Of a stretch of DNA of 64,000 bases, positions 53,945 through 63,191 are shown one piece after another (the stretch's first letter is position 1; each line of letters opens with the position of its first letter). Both the position numbers and the translations under genes were made by a program. The DNA lies in assembly GCF_000312125.1 (NCBI RefSeq), contig NZ_HE978644.1:163127-227126 (forward strand). Reading direction: 5' to 3'. The stretch is from Timonella senegalensis JC301. Its GTDB lineage: Bacteria > Actinomycetota > Actinomycetes > Actinomycetales > Cellulomonadaceae. The notes under the pieces were generated by a model. It saw only the letters and a program-made list of their open reading frames with translations. It was not told the DNA's origin and did not search any database.

Positions 53945-55660
53945 CTAGATCCAGCTGGTCAACCACATGTGGATTTGCCAGAAGCGGTACGGCACCAGCA
54001 TCGCGGTCCAGATCGGGTAGAAGAACACGGATACGGCCACGATGACGAGGCTGAGACCGGCCAGAACGCCCGTTACGGTTTGGCGCTTGGAGGCAACGAC
54101 CGACCACTTCTCCCACGCAAGGAATCCCACGTAGGCAAGCGCCATGTACATGAACGGTGCAAAGGCGATCACGTAGAACGTGAAGATCGTGCGATCGGGG
54201 AAGAACAACCACGGCACCCAACCCGCGATGATGCCCATGACGATGCCGCCGGCGATCCAGTCAGCGTGACGGAACACCCGGTAGAACAGGTACACGAACG
54301 CCAGCGTGGCGAGCCACCAGATCAGTGGGTTACCGAGCGAGGTGACAGCGGACGCGCACTGCGATGATTCACAGCCACCTTCACCGCTTGCGAACTTGTC
54401 CCAGAAGAACGAGGTTGGACGGAGCTGGAATAGCCAGCCCCATGCGGGAGCCTCGTACGAGTGCTCGGAGGACAGGCCCGTGTGGAACGTCATCATGGAC
54501 TGGTGATAGTGCAGGAATGACCGCAGGACCTCAAGCTTGTCGGTCAGGAACGTGGGGAGCCACTCCCAGTAAGCTCCGGGGTTCTTCTCGTGCCACAGCC
54601 GCCCATACGAGTTGGTGTTGAGGAACCACGAGGACCACGCCGCGAGGTAGCCCACGAGTGCGGTGGGAAGCATGATGAGGGCGGAGGGGACAGCCTCGCG
54701 CCAGAAGGTGCCCACGAGCCAACCCTGCACGCCCACGGCCTTGCGGGCGCCCGCGTCCCACAGCACTGCCATGACACAGAAAGCCGCCACAAAGTACAGG
54801 CCTGACCACTTGATGCCGCAGGACAGACCGAGCGCGAGTGCTGCCGCGAAACGCCACCAACTCCAGCCCAGTTTGGGGCCCCAATGAGACAGCGCGAGGC
54901 CGGAATCGAGGCGCGCCGCGACGATCCGTGCCAGCCGTTTCCGGCGCCAGAATCGGTCCTGCACCAGCAGCACAAAGGCAATGAGGACCCAGAACATCAG
55001 GAACGAGTCGAGCAGGCCCGTGCGGGCATGCACGATGGCGACACCATCGATGGCGAACAAGCCGCCCGCAGCAACGCCAGCGAGGGTCGAACCAGTCATC
55101 TTACGGATGACCCAGGCGGTCAGGAAGATCGCTATGACCGAGACCAGGGCGGTGGAGAAGCGCCAGAAGAAGGGGTTGTGCGGGTCGCCGATCCACATGC
55201 CGAACGCGATCATCCATTTGCCCAACGGCGGGTGGACTACGTAATCGGCCTTGGAGAGGTAGACGTCGAGATCACCAGCGTTCCACGCGTCGTTTGGTTC
55301 ATCCGGCCAGTCGTTCTCGTAGCCATTGCGCAGGAGCGTGTAGGCGCCCTTGACGTAGTAGGTCTCGTCAAACACGAGCGTGTCAGGCGTCCCTAGGCGG
55401 ATGAAGCGGAGGAAGCCTCCGACCACCGCAACGAGGAGCGGTCCCAGCCAGCCCCACATCCGCGACGATCGAGTGGCATCGAGAGCTAGCTGCCGCGCGG
55501 AAAACAGCGCGAGCATGAGGCGATCGTAGGTGGAGGGTTCGGGGGAGGACGGGTTGGGGACGTCCACTGCGAGGGTGGTGTCTAAGCCCTCCGCGTTGCC
55601 CTGATTGGGGTCGACTGTGACGGAGTTATCTGGATTTGTCGTTTCTCCCACGCCGACCAT
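53945..55660 (-). CDS. pmt: Dolichyl-phosphate-mannose-protein mannosyltransferase
   Basis: 571 residues, about 11 membrane helices, GT39 family. The catalytic Asp-Glu pair is in VFDETYYVK (D98, E99), followed by the DYVVHPPLGKWMIA loop. Moves mannose from polyprenyl-phosphate-mannose to secreted proteins in the Sec pathway; homologue of Rv1002c. N-terminal 65 residues are a polar extension. It starts 27 bases from the divergent rsmI ATG. Works downstream of mannose supply from manA. Confidence 0.95.
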   Translation of the reverse strand: MVGVGETTNPDNSVTVDPNQGNAEGLDTTLAVDVPNPSSPEPSTYDRLMLALFSARQLALDATRSSRMWGWLGPLLVAVVGGFLRFIRLGTPDTLVFDETYYVKGAYTLLRNGYENDWPDEPNDAWNAGDLDVYLSKADYVVHPPLGKWMIAFGMWIGDPHNPFFWRFSTALVSVIAIFLTAWVIRKMTGSTLAGVAAGGLFAIDGVAIVHARTGLLDSFLMFWVLIAFVLLVQDRFWRRKRLARIVAARLDSGLALSHWGPKLGWSWWRFAAALALGLSCGIKWSGLYFVAAFCVMAVLWDAGARKAVGVQGWLVGTFWREAVPSALIMLPTALVGYLAAWSSWFLNTNSYGRLWHEKNPGAYWEWLPTFLTDKLEVLRSFLHYHQSMMTFHTGLSSEHSYEAPAWGWLFQLRPTSFFWDKFASGEGGCESSQCASAVTSLGNPLIWWLATLAFVYLFYRVFRHADWIAGGIVMGIIAGWVPWLFFPDRTIFTFYVIAFAPFMYMALAYVGFLAWEKWSVVASKRQTVTGVLAGLSLVIVAVSVFFYPIWTAMLVPYRFWQIHMWLTSWI

Positions 55661-55687
55661 ACTAGGTCACGTGGCATGGTTATACGT

Positions 55688-56521
55688 ATGAACGGTCGCC
55701 TGATTCTCGCAGCTACACCCATCGGTAACACGGACGATGCCTCGATTCGGCTTCGTGACCTCTTGGAGCATGCGCCAGTGATCGCGGCCGAGGACACGCG
55801 CCGGCTATACGCGCTGGCCCAGCGTATGGGAATTTCCGTGGGCGGCAAGGTGATCTCCTTCCACGAGCACAACGAGGTAGACAAGTCGGACGACCTCCTC
55901 GACGTGGTCGAGGGTGGCGGCGACGTGGTTCTCGTGACCGACGCGGGAATGCCATCGGTATCCGACCCCGGGTACCGGGTGGTCACGCGAGCAATCGAGC
56001 GCGGGCTCACGGTTACCGCGGCGCCAGGTCCAAGCGCCGTCCTCACCGCGCTCGCTCTTTCAGGCCTGCCCACAGACCGCTTCACGTTTGAAGGCTTCCC
56101 ACCACGCAAGCCCGGGGAACTGGCCCGCGCGCTCGCTGCGCTCAAACTCGAGCAGCGCACGATGGTGTTCTTTGAGTCCCCGCACCGAATCAGTGCAACA
56201 CTCGACGCGATGGCAGCGGAGCTCGGCGCAGACCGGCGCGCTGCCGTGTGCCGCGAGCTCACCAAGACGTACGAGCAGGTCATCCGCGGAAACCTCGCCG
56301 AGCTAGCGCAGGTTGCGGCCGCGGAACAGCTCCGCGGCGAGATCGCGATCGTTATAGAGGGTGCTGTGGGCGGAGTTGAGGTTTCCCTAGAAACCCTCGT
56401 GGAGGAAGTCCTCGCCCGGGTGGCCCAGGGCGACCGACTCAAGTCGGCGGTAGCCGAGGTTGCTACGGCAGCCGGCTACTCCAAGCGGGAACTGTACGCG
56501 GCGGCGCTCGCGGCCAAGTAG
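55688..56521 (+). CDS. rsmI: 16S rRNA (cytidine1402-2'-O)-methyltransferase RsmI
   Basis: 277 residues from ATG 55688 (MNGRLILAATPIGN), the usual RsmI start; an upstream ATG at 55676 is in frame. SAM-dependent methylation of C1402 at the ribosome decoding site. Tetrapyrrole-methylase fold: ATPIGN, AEDTRR, DAGMPSVSDPG, PGPSAVLTAL and FESPHR. Matches Rv1003 in position relative to pmt. Confidence 0.96.
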   Translation: MNGRLILAATPIGNTDDASIRLRDLLEHAPVIAAEDTRRLYALAQRMGISVGGKVISFHEHNEVDKSDDLLDVVEGGGDVVLVTDAGMPSVSDPGYRVVTRAIERGLTVTAAPGPSAVLTALALSGLPTDRFTFEGFPPRKPGELARALAALKLEQRTMVFFESPHRISATLDAMAAELGADRRAAVCRELTKTYEQVIRGNLAELAQVAAAEQLRGEIAIVIEGAVGGVEVSLETLVEEVLARVAQGDRLKSAVAEVATAAGYSKRELYAAALAAK

Positions 56522-56559
56522 GCTATGCGCCCGGCTACGCGCCGTTCAACTGCAAAAAC

Positions 56560-56594
56560 ACGAATCGCGGCCCCACATGGGAGCCGCGATTCGT
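56560..56594 (-). terminator. Terminator oriented for the nicotinamidase gene
   Basis: ACGAATCGCGG / CCGCGATTCGT stem (11 bp; 56560-56570 with 56584-56594); T5 follows on the minus strand (56555-56559 AAAAA on plus). It may also stop rsmI transcripts. Confidence 0.75.
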
Positions 56595-56598
56595 CTAG

Positions 56599-56622
56599 GT
56601 TCAGAAGTTCAGAAGTTCAGAA
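56599..56622. repeat. Triple 8-bp tandem repeat
   Basis: GTTCAGAA repeated three times exactly, followed by GTTTT. Located between the rsmI terminator and the nicotinamidase stop codon. Confidence 0.95.
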
Positions 56623-56639
56623 GTTTTGCTCGGGGTGGA

Positions 56640-57227
56640 TCAGGCGTTCGTGCTCTGCTCGAGTGAGACGCCCACGGCTGTCATCTCCTCGCGAGCCGTC
56701 ACGCCCTGGTCCTCGGACACCGGGACGGTGAGGTCGCTGAACACGCGCACGTTCATGCCGAGCTCGTGTGCGTCCAGCGCGGTGGCCTTCACGCAGTGGG
56801 ACTCGGCGATCCCAACGATGTCCACGTCGGTGATAGCGGAGTCGTCAAGGACCTCGGCGAGGAACTGGCCGTGCGAGGTGGTTCCTTCGAAGCCCGAGTA
56901 GGCGGCCGCGTACTGACCCTTTTTCACGCTCACGTCAGGGGCGAGGTCCGCAAGTGCAGGGTGCAGCTCGGCCTCGTCGGTTCCTGCGACCCCGTGGGGA
57001 GGCCACGTGTCCACAAAGTCCGGGGTCTCGGAGAAGTGGCTGCCGGGCGAGATATGCCAGTCCTGTGTGGTCGCGATGAGCGTGTACTCATTGCGGTGTA
57101 CGCGCGCAAACTCCGCGATACGTTCTGCCACGGCGTTTCCGCCCTCAACGCCCAGCGCTCCACCCTCGCAGAAGGTGGGTTGGACATCAACTACGATCAA
57201 GGCCCGTCGGGCAGGTGAGTTCGACAT
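56640..57227 (-). CDS. pncA: Nicotinamidase / isochorismatase-family hydrolase
   Basis: 195 residues. Catalytic triad Asp14 (VVDVQPTF), Lys102/103 (VKKGQ) and Cys145 (AESHCVKATALDA). The metal-site block TQDWHISPGSHF (Asp56, His58, His65) is present. Converts nicotinamide to nicotinate in NAD salvage. WPPHGVAGT has Gly where many nicotinamidases have Cys, a position not needed for catalysis. Other isochorismatase-fold activities cannot be excluded. Confidence 0.88.
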   Translation of the reverse strand: MSNSPARRALIVVDVQPTFCEGGALGVEGGNAVAERIAEFARVHRNEYTLIATTQDWHISPGSHFSETPDFVDTWPPHGVAGTDEAELHPALADLAPDVSVKKGQYAAAYSGFEGTTSHGQFLAEVLDDSAITDVDIVGIAESHCVKATALDAHELGMNVRVFSDLTVPVSEDQGVTAREEMTAVGVSLEQSTNA

Positions 57228-57342
57228 GACTCAAATCTATCCATTATCAAGGAAACTTCCACCTGATATCACTCACGGACGAGTCGGCGGGAAGTGATGG
57301 ACCATTCCCCGCGTCCGTTAGTGGGCGACTAAGGTTGGATTC

Positions 57343-58680
57343 GTGGCAGACACGCATTCAAACACTCTTCGCAGGACTACAAAGCGGCGCACGTGGCTTC
57401 ATGTGGCGGCTCTCGCGTGCGTGTGCGGTCTGGTTCCCATTGCCACGTGGGGCACGCAGGGACCCGAGACGAGCGACTACTCGGCGTCCCCCGCGGGTGT
57501 CACCCTCACACGGATCGCCTCGGAGCCCGTGGGGCTGAAGGACCCGTGGGGAGCCACGCAGCTTCCCGATGGCTCGTGGCTGGTGACCTCGCGTTCCGCC
57601 GTTACGGTGACGCAGGTGGCGGCCTCGGGAAACACTGAACTCAGCGGTCCCGCACTCGATGATGTCCGCTCGTTCGTCTTCAACCCGCCACAGGTTGAGG
57701 CTCCCGCGACGTCGGGTGAGCAGGAAGAGAAGGACGCGGACAGCGAGCCCAGCCCTGACGAGGCCGGCCTGTACGGGATTGCAGTCTCGCCCCAGTACTC
57801 CGAGGACGGCTACATTTACGCCTTTGCCTCAAACGGTACGACGTCACGCATCTATCGCCTGCACTACTCGGGGAACCGCCTCTGGGAATCCACGGTCATC
57901 GTGGATAACCTCCCCGCAGGCGCGGGACGCAACGGCGGCGCGCTCGGGTTTGGCAGCGACGGATACCTCTACGCGAGCATCGGCGATGCCGGGAAACCAC
58001 GACTCGCCGGCGACCTCGAGTCACTTGCTGGAAAGATCATCAGGCTTGGCGCAGATGGGTCCTACCCTGCGACCAACCCGCTCACATCGTCGTTAATGTG
58101 GAGTGCAGGGCACAGAAACGTGACCGGCTTTACCTGGTCCGCTGACGGCGTCATGCTCGCGGTAGAGCCGGGTGCGGACTATGCCGACGAACTGAACGTC
58201 ATCCAAGCGGGCCACAACTACGGCTGGCCGGACATCGAGGGGACCGGAGGCGAAGCCGCCGGCTATACGGACCCGGCGATCTCGTGGCTGCGCACGGACT
58301 CGCACGCGGTTGACCCCTCCGGGGTCGCGGTGACGGGCGAGGGTATCTACGTGGCGTCCTACTCGGGCGAGCGCATGTGGCGCTACCAACTCACAACTGC
58401 GGGCCTCGGCCAAGTGCAGTCCCTTGAGATTGGTGCCAACGGCCGGCTGGGTGCGATCGCGGTTGCGTACAGCGGTGACGTGGCAGTGCTGACTGCCAAC
58501 AGCGCGACGAGGTCAGTACACACTGCCAAGACCCCGTACGACCTGTTGCCACCAGAGACCCCCACAGGCGGGACCACACCGGACACGGACGCCGAGAAGG
58601 ACGCGCAGGCGGCCACCAAGGCCCGTACCGCAATGCTCAAAGCGCCCGATCGGATAGTCACCTACAAGATCACGCCCTGA
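57343..58680 (+). CDS. PQQ-type sugar dehydrogenase-like secreted protein (YliI family)
   Basis: 445 residues from GTG 57343. N-terminal basic start and hydrophobic segment (about 17-35) indicate an exported or lipid-less membrane-anchored protein. Six-bladed beta-propeller with GDH motifs: YGIAVSPQYSEDGYIYAF, GRNGGALGFGSDGYLYASIGDAG, GHRNVTGFTW. Soluble aldose sugar dehydrogenases use PQQ; no pqq gene is in the window and the oxidised sugar is unknown. A long disordered Asp/Glu insert occurs around residue 125. Confidence 0.88.
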   Translation: MADTHSNTLRRTTKRRTWLHVAALACVCGLVPIATWGTQGPETSDYSASPAGVTLTRIASEPVGLKDPWGATQLPDGSWLVTSRSAVTVTQVAASGNTELSGPALDDVRSFVFNPPQVEAPATSGEQEEKDADSEPSPDEAGLYGIAVSPQYSEDGYIYAFASNGTTSRIYRLHYSGNRLWESTVIVDNLPAGAGRNGGALGFGSDGYLYASIGDAGKPRLAGDLESLAGKIIRLGADGSYPATNPLTSSLMWSAGHRNVTGFTWSADGVMLAVEPGADYADELNVIQAGHNYGWPDIEGTGGEAAGYTDPAISWLRTDSHAVDPSGVAVTGEGIYVASYSGERMWRYQLTTAGLGQVQSLEIGANGRLGAIAVAYSGDVAVLTANSATRSVHTAKTPYDLLPPETPTGGTTPDTDAEKDAQAATKARTAMLKAPDRIVTYKITP

Positions 58681-58730
58681 AACTGAATAACGTGGACGAA
58701 CCATCCGTTTGAGCGAATAAGATGGATCCC

Positions 58731-60338
58731 ATGGCCGACGCAAAGAACTCCTTCTACCTGACCACGCCGATCTACTACGTCAATGACGCACCCCACATCG
58801 GGCACGCGTACACGACTGTGGCGGCGGACATGCTCACCCGCTGGCACCGCCAGCGCCAGGAAGACGTCTGGTTCCTCACCGGAACTGACGAGCACGGGCA
58901 GAAGGTCATGCGCACGGCCGAGTCCAACGGCGTCACCCCGCAGCAGTGGGCAGACAAGCTCGTGGATGAGGCCTGGGTACCGGTGCTCAACACACTGAAC
59001 GCCAAGAACGACGACTTCATCCGTACCACCCAGCCACGCCACGAGTCCGCCGTGCAGGAGTTCATCTCCAAGCTCCACGACCAGGGCGATATCTATGCTG
59101 GCTCCTACGAGGGCCCCTACTGCGTGGGCTGCGAGGAGTACAAGCAGGCTGGCGAGTTGCTTGACGGCACCGGTGAGCACGAGGGCCAGAAGGTTTGCCC
59201 CATCCACGGCTACCCGGTAGAGATGCTCTCCGAGCAGAACTACTTCTTTGCCATGAGCAAGTACCAGGACAGGCTTCTGGCGTTCTACGAGGAACACCCT
59301 GAGTTCATCCAGCCGGCCTCCGCACGCAACGAGGTCCTCGGGTTTGTGAAGCAGGGTCTCCAAGACCTGTCGATCTCGCGTAACACGTTCGACTGGGGCA
59401 TCCCACTTCCCTGGGACTCCGAGCACGTGCTGTACGTATGGTTCGACGCCCTGCTCAACTACATGACCGCGCTGCAGAAGAATGTGGATGGCGAGGACAC
59501 TCCAGAACTCTTTGAGAAGTACTGGCCAGCGAGCGTGCACCTCGTGGGCAAGGACATCCTGCGCTTCCACGCGGTGATCTGGCCGGCAATGCTGATGGCC
59601 GCAGATTTGCCACTACCCAAGACCATCTTTGCGCACGGCTGGCTGCTCGTGGGCGGGGAGAAGATGAGCAAGACCAAGCTCACCGGAATCGCTCCAAGCC
59701 AGATCATTGACGTGTTCGGCTCGGACGCCTTCCGCTACTACTTCATGCGCGCCATCCAGTTTGGCCAGGACGGCTCGTTCTCCTGGGAGGACATGGCCGC
59801 CCAGTACAACGCTGCGCTCGCGAACGGTTGGGGTAACCTCGCCTCCCGCCTCGCAGCAATGGTGGGCAAATACTTTGGCGGAGCACTTCCACAGGCCGGA
59901 GAGTTTACTGATGCGGATCAGCACATCGCTGACGTCGCGGCCAAGGCTGTGGCTGACGCCGAGGCTGCAATCGATGCGATCTCGCCAAACCACGCGATCG
60001 ACGCGGTGTGGACCCTCGTGGATGCTCTCAACCTATACATCACCGAGCAGGAGCCGTGGAAGGTAGCCAAGGATGAGTCCCTGGCTGGTCAGGGCGGACG
60101 CCTAGCAACCATTCTGGTGACGGCAGCAGAGGGCCTTCGCGCACTCGCCGTCCTACTCAACCCGGTTATGCCGATCGCTGCAGGCAAACTATGGGACTCG
60201 CTGGGAGCAGAGGACTACCTGGGTGCGCTTGACGCCCAGCCAGTAGCCACCGCAGGCGAGTTCGGGCAGCTGAAGCCGGGCACCACGGTGACCAAGGGCG
60301 AGGCTCTCTTCCCGCGCCTCGAGGACACCAGCAACTGA
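58731..60338 (+). CDS. metG: Methionyl-tRNA synthetase
   Basis: 535 residues from ATG 58731; ATG 58722 also in frame. Class I signatures HIGH (22-25) and KMSKT near 305, plus the insert with CVGCEEYK ... VCPIHG. No C-terminal tRNA-binding domain, so it is the shorter MetG form. A TAAGAT box ends 7 bases before the ATG, suggesting a leaderless transcript. Orthologue of Rv1007c (metS). Confidence 0.97.
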   Translation: MADAKNSFYLTTPIYYVNDAPHIGHAYTTVAADMLTRWHRQRQEDVWFLTGTDEHGQKVMRTAESNGVTPQQWADKLVDEAWVPVLNTLNAKNDDFIRTTQPRHESAVQEFISKLHDQGDIYAGSYEGPYCVGCEEYKQAGELLDGTGEHEGQKVCPIHGYPVEMLSEQNYFFAMSKYQDRLLAFYEEHPEFIQPASARNEVLGFVKQGLQDLSISRNTFDWGIPLPWDSEHVLYVWFDALLNYMTALQKNVDGEDTPELFEKYWPASVHLVGKDILRFHAVIWPAMLMAADLPLPKTIFAHGWLLVGGEKMSKTKLTGIAPSQIIDVFGSDAFRYYFMRAIQFGQDGSFSWEDMAAQYNAALANGWGNLASRLAAMVGKYFGGALPQAGEFTDADQHIADVAAKAVADAEAAIDAISPNHAIDAVWTLVDALNLYITEQEPWKVAKDESLAGQGGRLATILVTAAEGLRALAVLLNPVMPIAAGKLWDSLGAEDYLGALDAQPVATAGEFGQLKPGTTVTKGEALFPRLEDTSN

Positions 60339-60379
60339 CCGCTTCCGGTTGATGCAGTAGGCAGGACATGACATAGAGC

Positions 60380-60424
60380 GCGAGGCGCGAGGCACCCCGT
60401 AACGGGATAGGCCTTGCGCCTCGC
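60380..60424 (+). terminator. Hairpin after metG
   Basis: GCGAGGCGC / GCGCCTCGC stem (60380-60388 with 60416-60424), with further inner pairing. No T tract. Confidence 0.5.
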
Positions 60425-60506
60425 CCCGTATGTCCGCAAGCCGACTCCCGGCGCACTGCCGCGATCACGCTCTTTCGCACTCTCACCCAACAGGAGATGG
60501 ACTTCC

Positions 60507-61421
60507 ATGGCTCGCAAGCCACGTGACTACTCATGGCCGCCAGCGCCCGGCGCTCTGCCGGGTACGATCACCGACAACCACACGCACCTAGAATCGCTCG
60601 GGGACGTGCTGCGCGACGGGGTTGAATTGCCCTCGATCACCCAGGTGATAGAGCAGGCCGCGAGCGTGGGAGTGACACGCATGATCCAGGTGGGCTGCGA
60701 CCTCGATTCCGCGCGGGCAACCGTAAAGATGATTGGGGAGCACCCGGCACTTGCCGGCGCAATTGCGATCCACCCTAACGAGGCGCCGCTCCACGCCCGG
60801 ACCGCGGACGTGGGTCCGGACGAGCTCGAGCCACGGTACGAGGCGCGCCACGACGTACCACTCGATGAAGCGCTCACGGAGATCGAGGCGCTGGCCCGCG
60901 CGCACTCAAAGGTCCGTGCAATCGGGGAGACTGGGCTCGACCTATTCCGCAGTGGGCCAAGAGGGTTCGCAACCCAGAAGGAGTCGTTCCGCGCGCACAT
61001 TGCCCTGGCCAAGGAACTGGGACTCGCCCTGCAGATCCACGACCGCGAGGCGCACCAGGAAGTCATGGATATCCTCCTTGCGGACGGCGCGCCCGAAAAA
61101 ACAGTGTTCCACTGCTTCTCCGGTGACAAGGAGATGGCGCTCAAGGCTGCCGAACAGGGCTGGTACCTGTCCTTTGCCGGACCACTCACGTTTGGCAGCA
61201 ACTCCGACCTGCGTGAGGCGCTCGCGGTGACCCCGGCAAGCCACTACATGGTCGAAACAGATGCGCCCTACCTCACCCCGCACCCATACCGCGGACGCCC
61301 CAATGCGCCCTATCTCATCCCAGTCACGGTCGCCGGAATTGCGCAGGTGAGGGGCATAAGCCTCGAGCAGGTGTGCGCCGAAGTGAGCGCAACAACCCGT
61401 ACGGTTTACGGTGACTGGTGA
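60507..61421 (+). CDS. tatD: TatD-family deoxyribonuclease / metal hydrolase
   Basis: 304 residues from ATG 60507 (CAGGAGA upstream). TIM-barrel metal hydrolase: TDNHTHLE (His25, His27), GETGLDLF, IHDREAH, HCFSG and VETDAPYL. Probably 3'-5' exonuclease in DNA repair. The region between metG and tatD has a hairpin, but the two genes may still be linked. Orthologue of Rv1008. Confidence 0.95.
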   Translation: MARKPRDYSWPPAPGALPGTITDNHTHLESLGDVLRDGVELPSITQVIEQAASVGVTRMIQVGCDLDSARATVKMIGEHPALAGAIAIHPNEAPLHARTADVGPDELEPRYEARHDVPLDEALTEIEALARAHSKVRAIGETGLDLFRSGPRGFATQKESFRAHIALAKELGLALQIHDREAHQEVMDILLADGAPEKTVFHCFSGDKEMALKAAEQGWYLSFAGPLTFGSNSDLREALAVTPASHYMVETDAPYLTPHPYRGRPNAPYLIPVTVAGIAQVRGISLEQVCAEVSATTRTVYGDW

Positions 61422-61601
61422 CCAATTTCTTCATCCGATGGTTTGGACTGCCTAACGGTAGTGACCGGGCCGATAAAGTTCGCTAACGTAGGGGAGTGGG
61501 CGCTAGTTGCGACCCGTTATCTGTGTGCTGTGGCTGACTTGGCTAGGCCAAAAACCAGCCGACGATTCGCCCGCCACACACGCATTCTTTGGAGCTAACC
61601 T

Positions 61602-62771
61602 GTGACGTCTTCACGCCCATCACGCGCGACCACGTGGAGCGCGCGTGCGGTGGTGCTTGCTTGCATCGCGGGAGCGTCGTTCTCTTACGTCAATCTCGAC
61701 AAGTCCCTGACCATGGACGTCGACGGAGTCATCCAGGACGTCTCCATCATGGGCCGCACCGTGGGCGACGCGCTCGGCTCTGCCGACGTTGTGCTCGCCT
61801 CCGGCGACCAGGTGTATCCTGCTGCCCACACCCGCGTGGTCGATGGTGATCTCATCGTGGTGCGCACGGCCAAGCAGATCGAACTGGAGATTGACGGCAA
61901 GCGTGAGGTGATCACGTCCACAGCCGCGACCGTGGGGGAGATTCTCGACGAGCTCGGTTCCCGAGCGACGGGGGCTGAGATCTCTGCATCGCGGGGCGAT
62001 TTCATTGGCCGATCGGTGCTGCGCATCTCCACGCAAAAGGAAGTCACCGTCAAAATTGACGGCCAGGAAATGAAGAGCGTGACCGCGTTTGAAACGGTGC
62101 GGGACATTCTTCTCGACATGGGGGTCGTCCTGGGTGAGGGTGACGTTGTCTCGCCTTCCCTCGACACCGCCTTGGCAGACGGCATTGAGGTCACAGTCAG
62201 CCGCTCGGGCTCATCTGCCGAGACTGTCACGGAAACTCTGCCGTTCAAGACCATCGAGCGAGAAGACCCAGGCGTGGTCAAGGGGCAGAAAGTCGTGCTC
62301 CAAAAGGGTCACGTGGGACGAGCCGTGACCACATATGACCTCTCCACCCTTGACGGTGAGGAATCGCAGCGCGTGGTTGTCGCGCGGAGCGTGCTCACCG
62401 AGCCGCAGGACGAGATCATCGCAATCGGCACGATGAACGTGGCCAACCCGGCCACTTCCGTGCTGTCGCCAGCTGAGGCTAAGGCTCTGGCCAAGACTAT
62501 GGTCGCGGCCAAGGGCTGGGACGAGTCCCAGTACTCCTGCCTGGAGAAGCTGTGGACTAAGGAGAGTAACTGGAGGGTCACGGCGCAGAACGGATCCTCG
62601 GGCGCTTACGGCATTCCACAGTCCCTGCCGGGCTCCAAGATGGCTTCCGCTGGGGCTGACTGGAGGACGAATGCTCAGACCCAGATCACGTGGGGTCTGG
62701 GGTACATTCAGGGGCGCTACGGTACGCCGTGTGGGGCTTGGTCGCACTCCCAGGCAAAGAACTGGTACTGA
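61602..62771 (+). CDS. RpfB-like DUF348/G5 protein with lytic transglycosylase-like end
   Basis: 389 residues from GTG 61602 (GGAG upstream). N-terminal signal/anchor (about 13-30), three DUF348 repeats (about 34-200), a G5 domain (about 205-275), and a C-terminal domain of about 95 residues (catalytic Glu321 in LWTKESNW, SSGAYGIPQSLPG, and a Cys pair). The end resembles actinobacterial transglycosylase/resuscitation proteins that lack the true Rpf fold. Presumably cleaves peptidoglycan. Confidence 0.87.
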   Translation: MTSSRPSRATTWSARAVVLACIAGASFSYVNLDKSLTMDVDGVIQDVSIMGRTVGDALGSADVVLASGDQVYPAAHTRVVDGDLIVVRTAKQIELEIDGKREVITSTAATVGEILDELGSRATGAEISASRGDFIGRSVLRISTQKEVTVKIDGQEMKSVTAFETVRDILLDMGVVLGEGDVVSPSLDTALADGIEVTVSRSGSSAETVTETLPFKTIEREDPGVVKGQKVVLQKGHVGRAVTTYDLSTLDGEESQRVVVARSVLTEPQDEIIAIGTMNVANPATSVLSPAEAKALAKTMVAAKGWDESQYSCLEKLWTKESNWRVTAQNGSSGAYGIPQSLPGSKMASAGADWRTNAQTQITWGLGYIQGRYGTPCGAWSHSQAKNWY

Positions 62772-63191
62772 GCAGAGCGGGCCGTATTGGGTGCTATGCG
62801 CTTTTTTACCGCGTAATTCACCCGAATCAGGTTGCGCAGTGAGCGAACAAACAATCGGCTAGAAATCGCCGGTGAGCCGTTCAATTTTGCCAACCCTTGA
62901 CCGTGCGTTGGGTTTTTTGCCCTAGCGCACATGGGAATTCTTACGTTACCGTCGAGAACTGAACCGCCGGATCGAAGCAAGCGCATCTGGAAGTTGGCCA
63001 CTACGCAATGGGGAGCACACCCCGACGCGTGAAACCTCAGTTTTAGGCACCTGCCCTGCGACCACGCAAGGTGGGTTTGAACTGAGTGTGAGTGACGTGC
63101 ATCGAGCACCCCGCCCACGTGTCCCGCCAGATCGGTGAAACTCCGAATACTGCATTGCTTTGTGCCCGGACAGCACCACGTCTGGAATCAC
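62772..63191. other. Intergenic stretch of 420 bases between the two G5 genes
   Basis: Contains a weak hairpin AACCC/GGGTT (62892-62896 with 62910-62914) followed by T6, which may end the first G5 transcript. No reading frame is supported. I looked for a ydaO-type riboswitch and do not see one; the promoter of the next gene is not pinpointed. Confidence 0.5.

Noticed and set aside
62950-63190. c-di-AMP riboswitch ahead of the second G5 gene
   Set aside because: GGGGGAACC and CCCGACAGC elements are missing, in contrast with 33862-34027.
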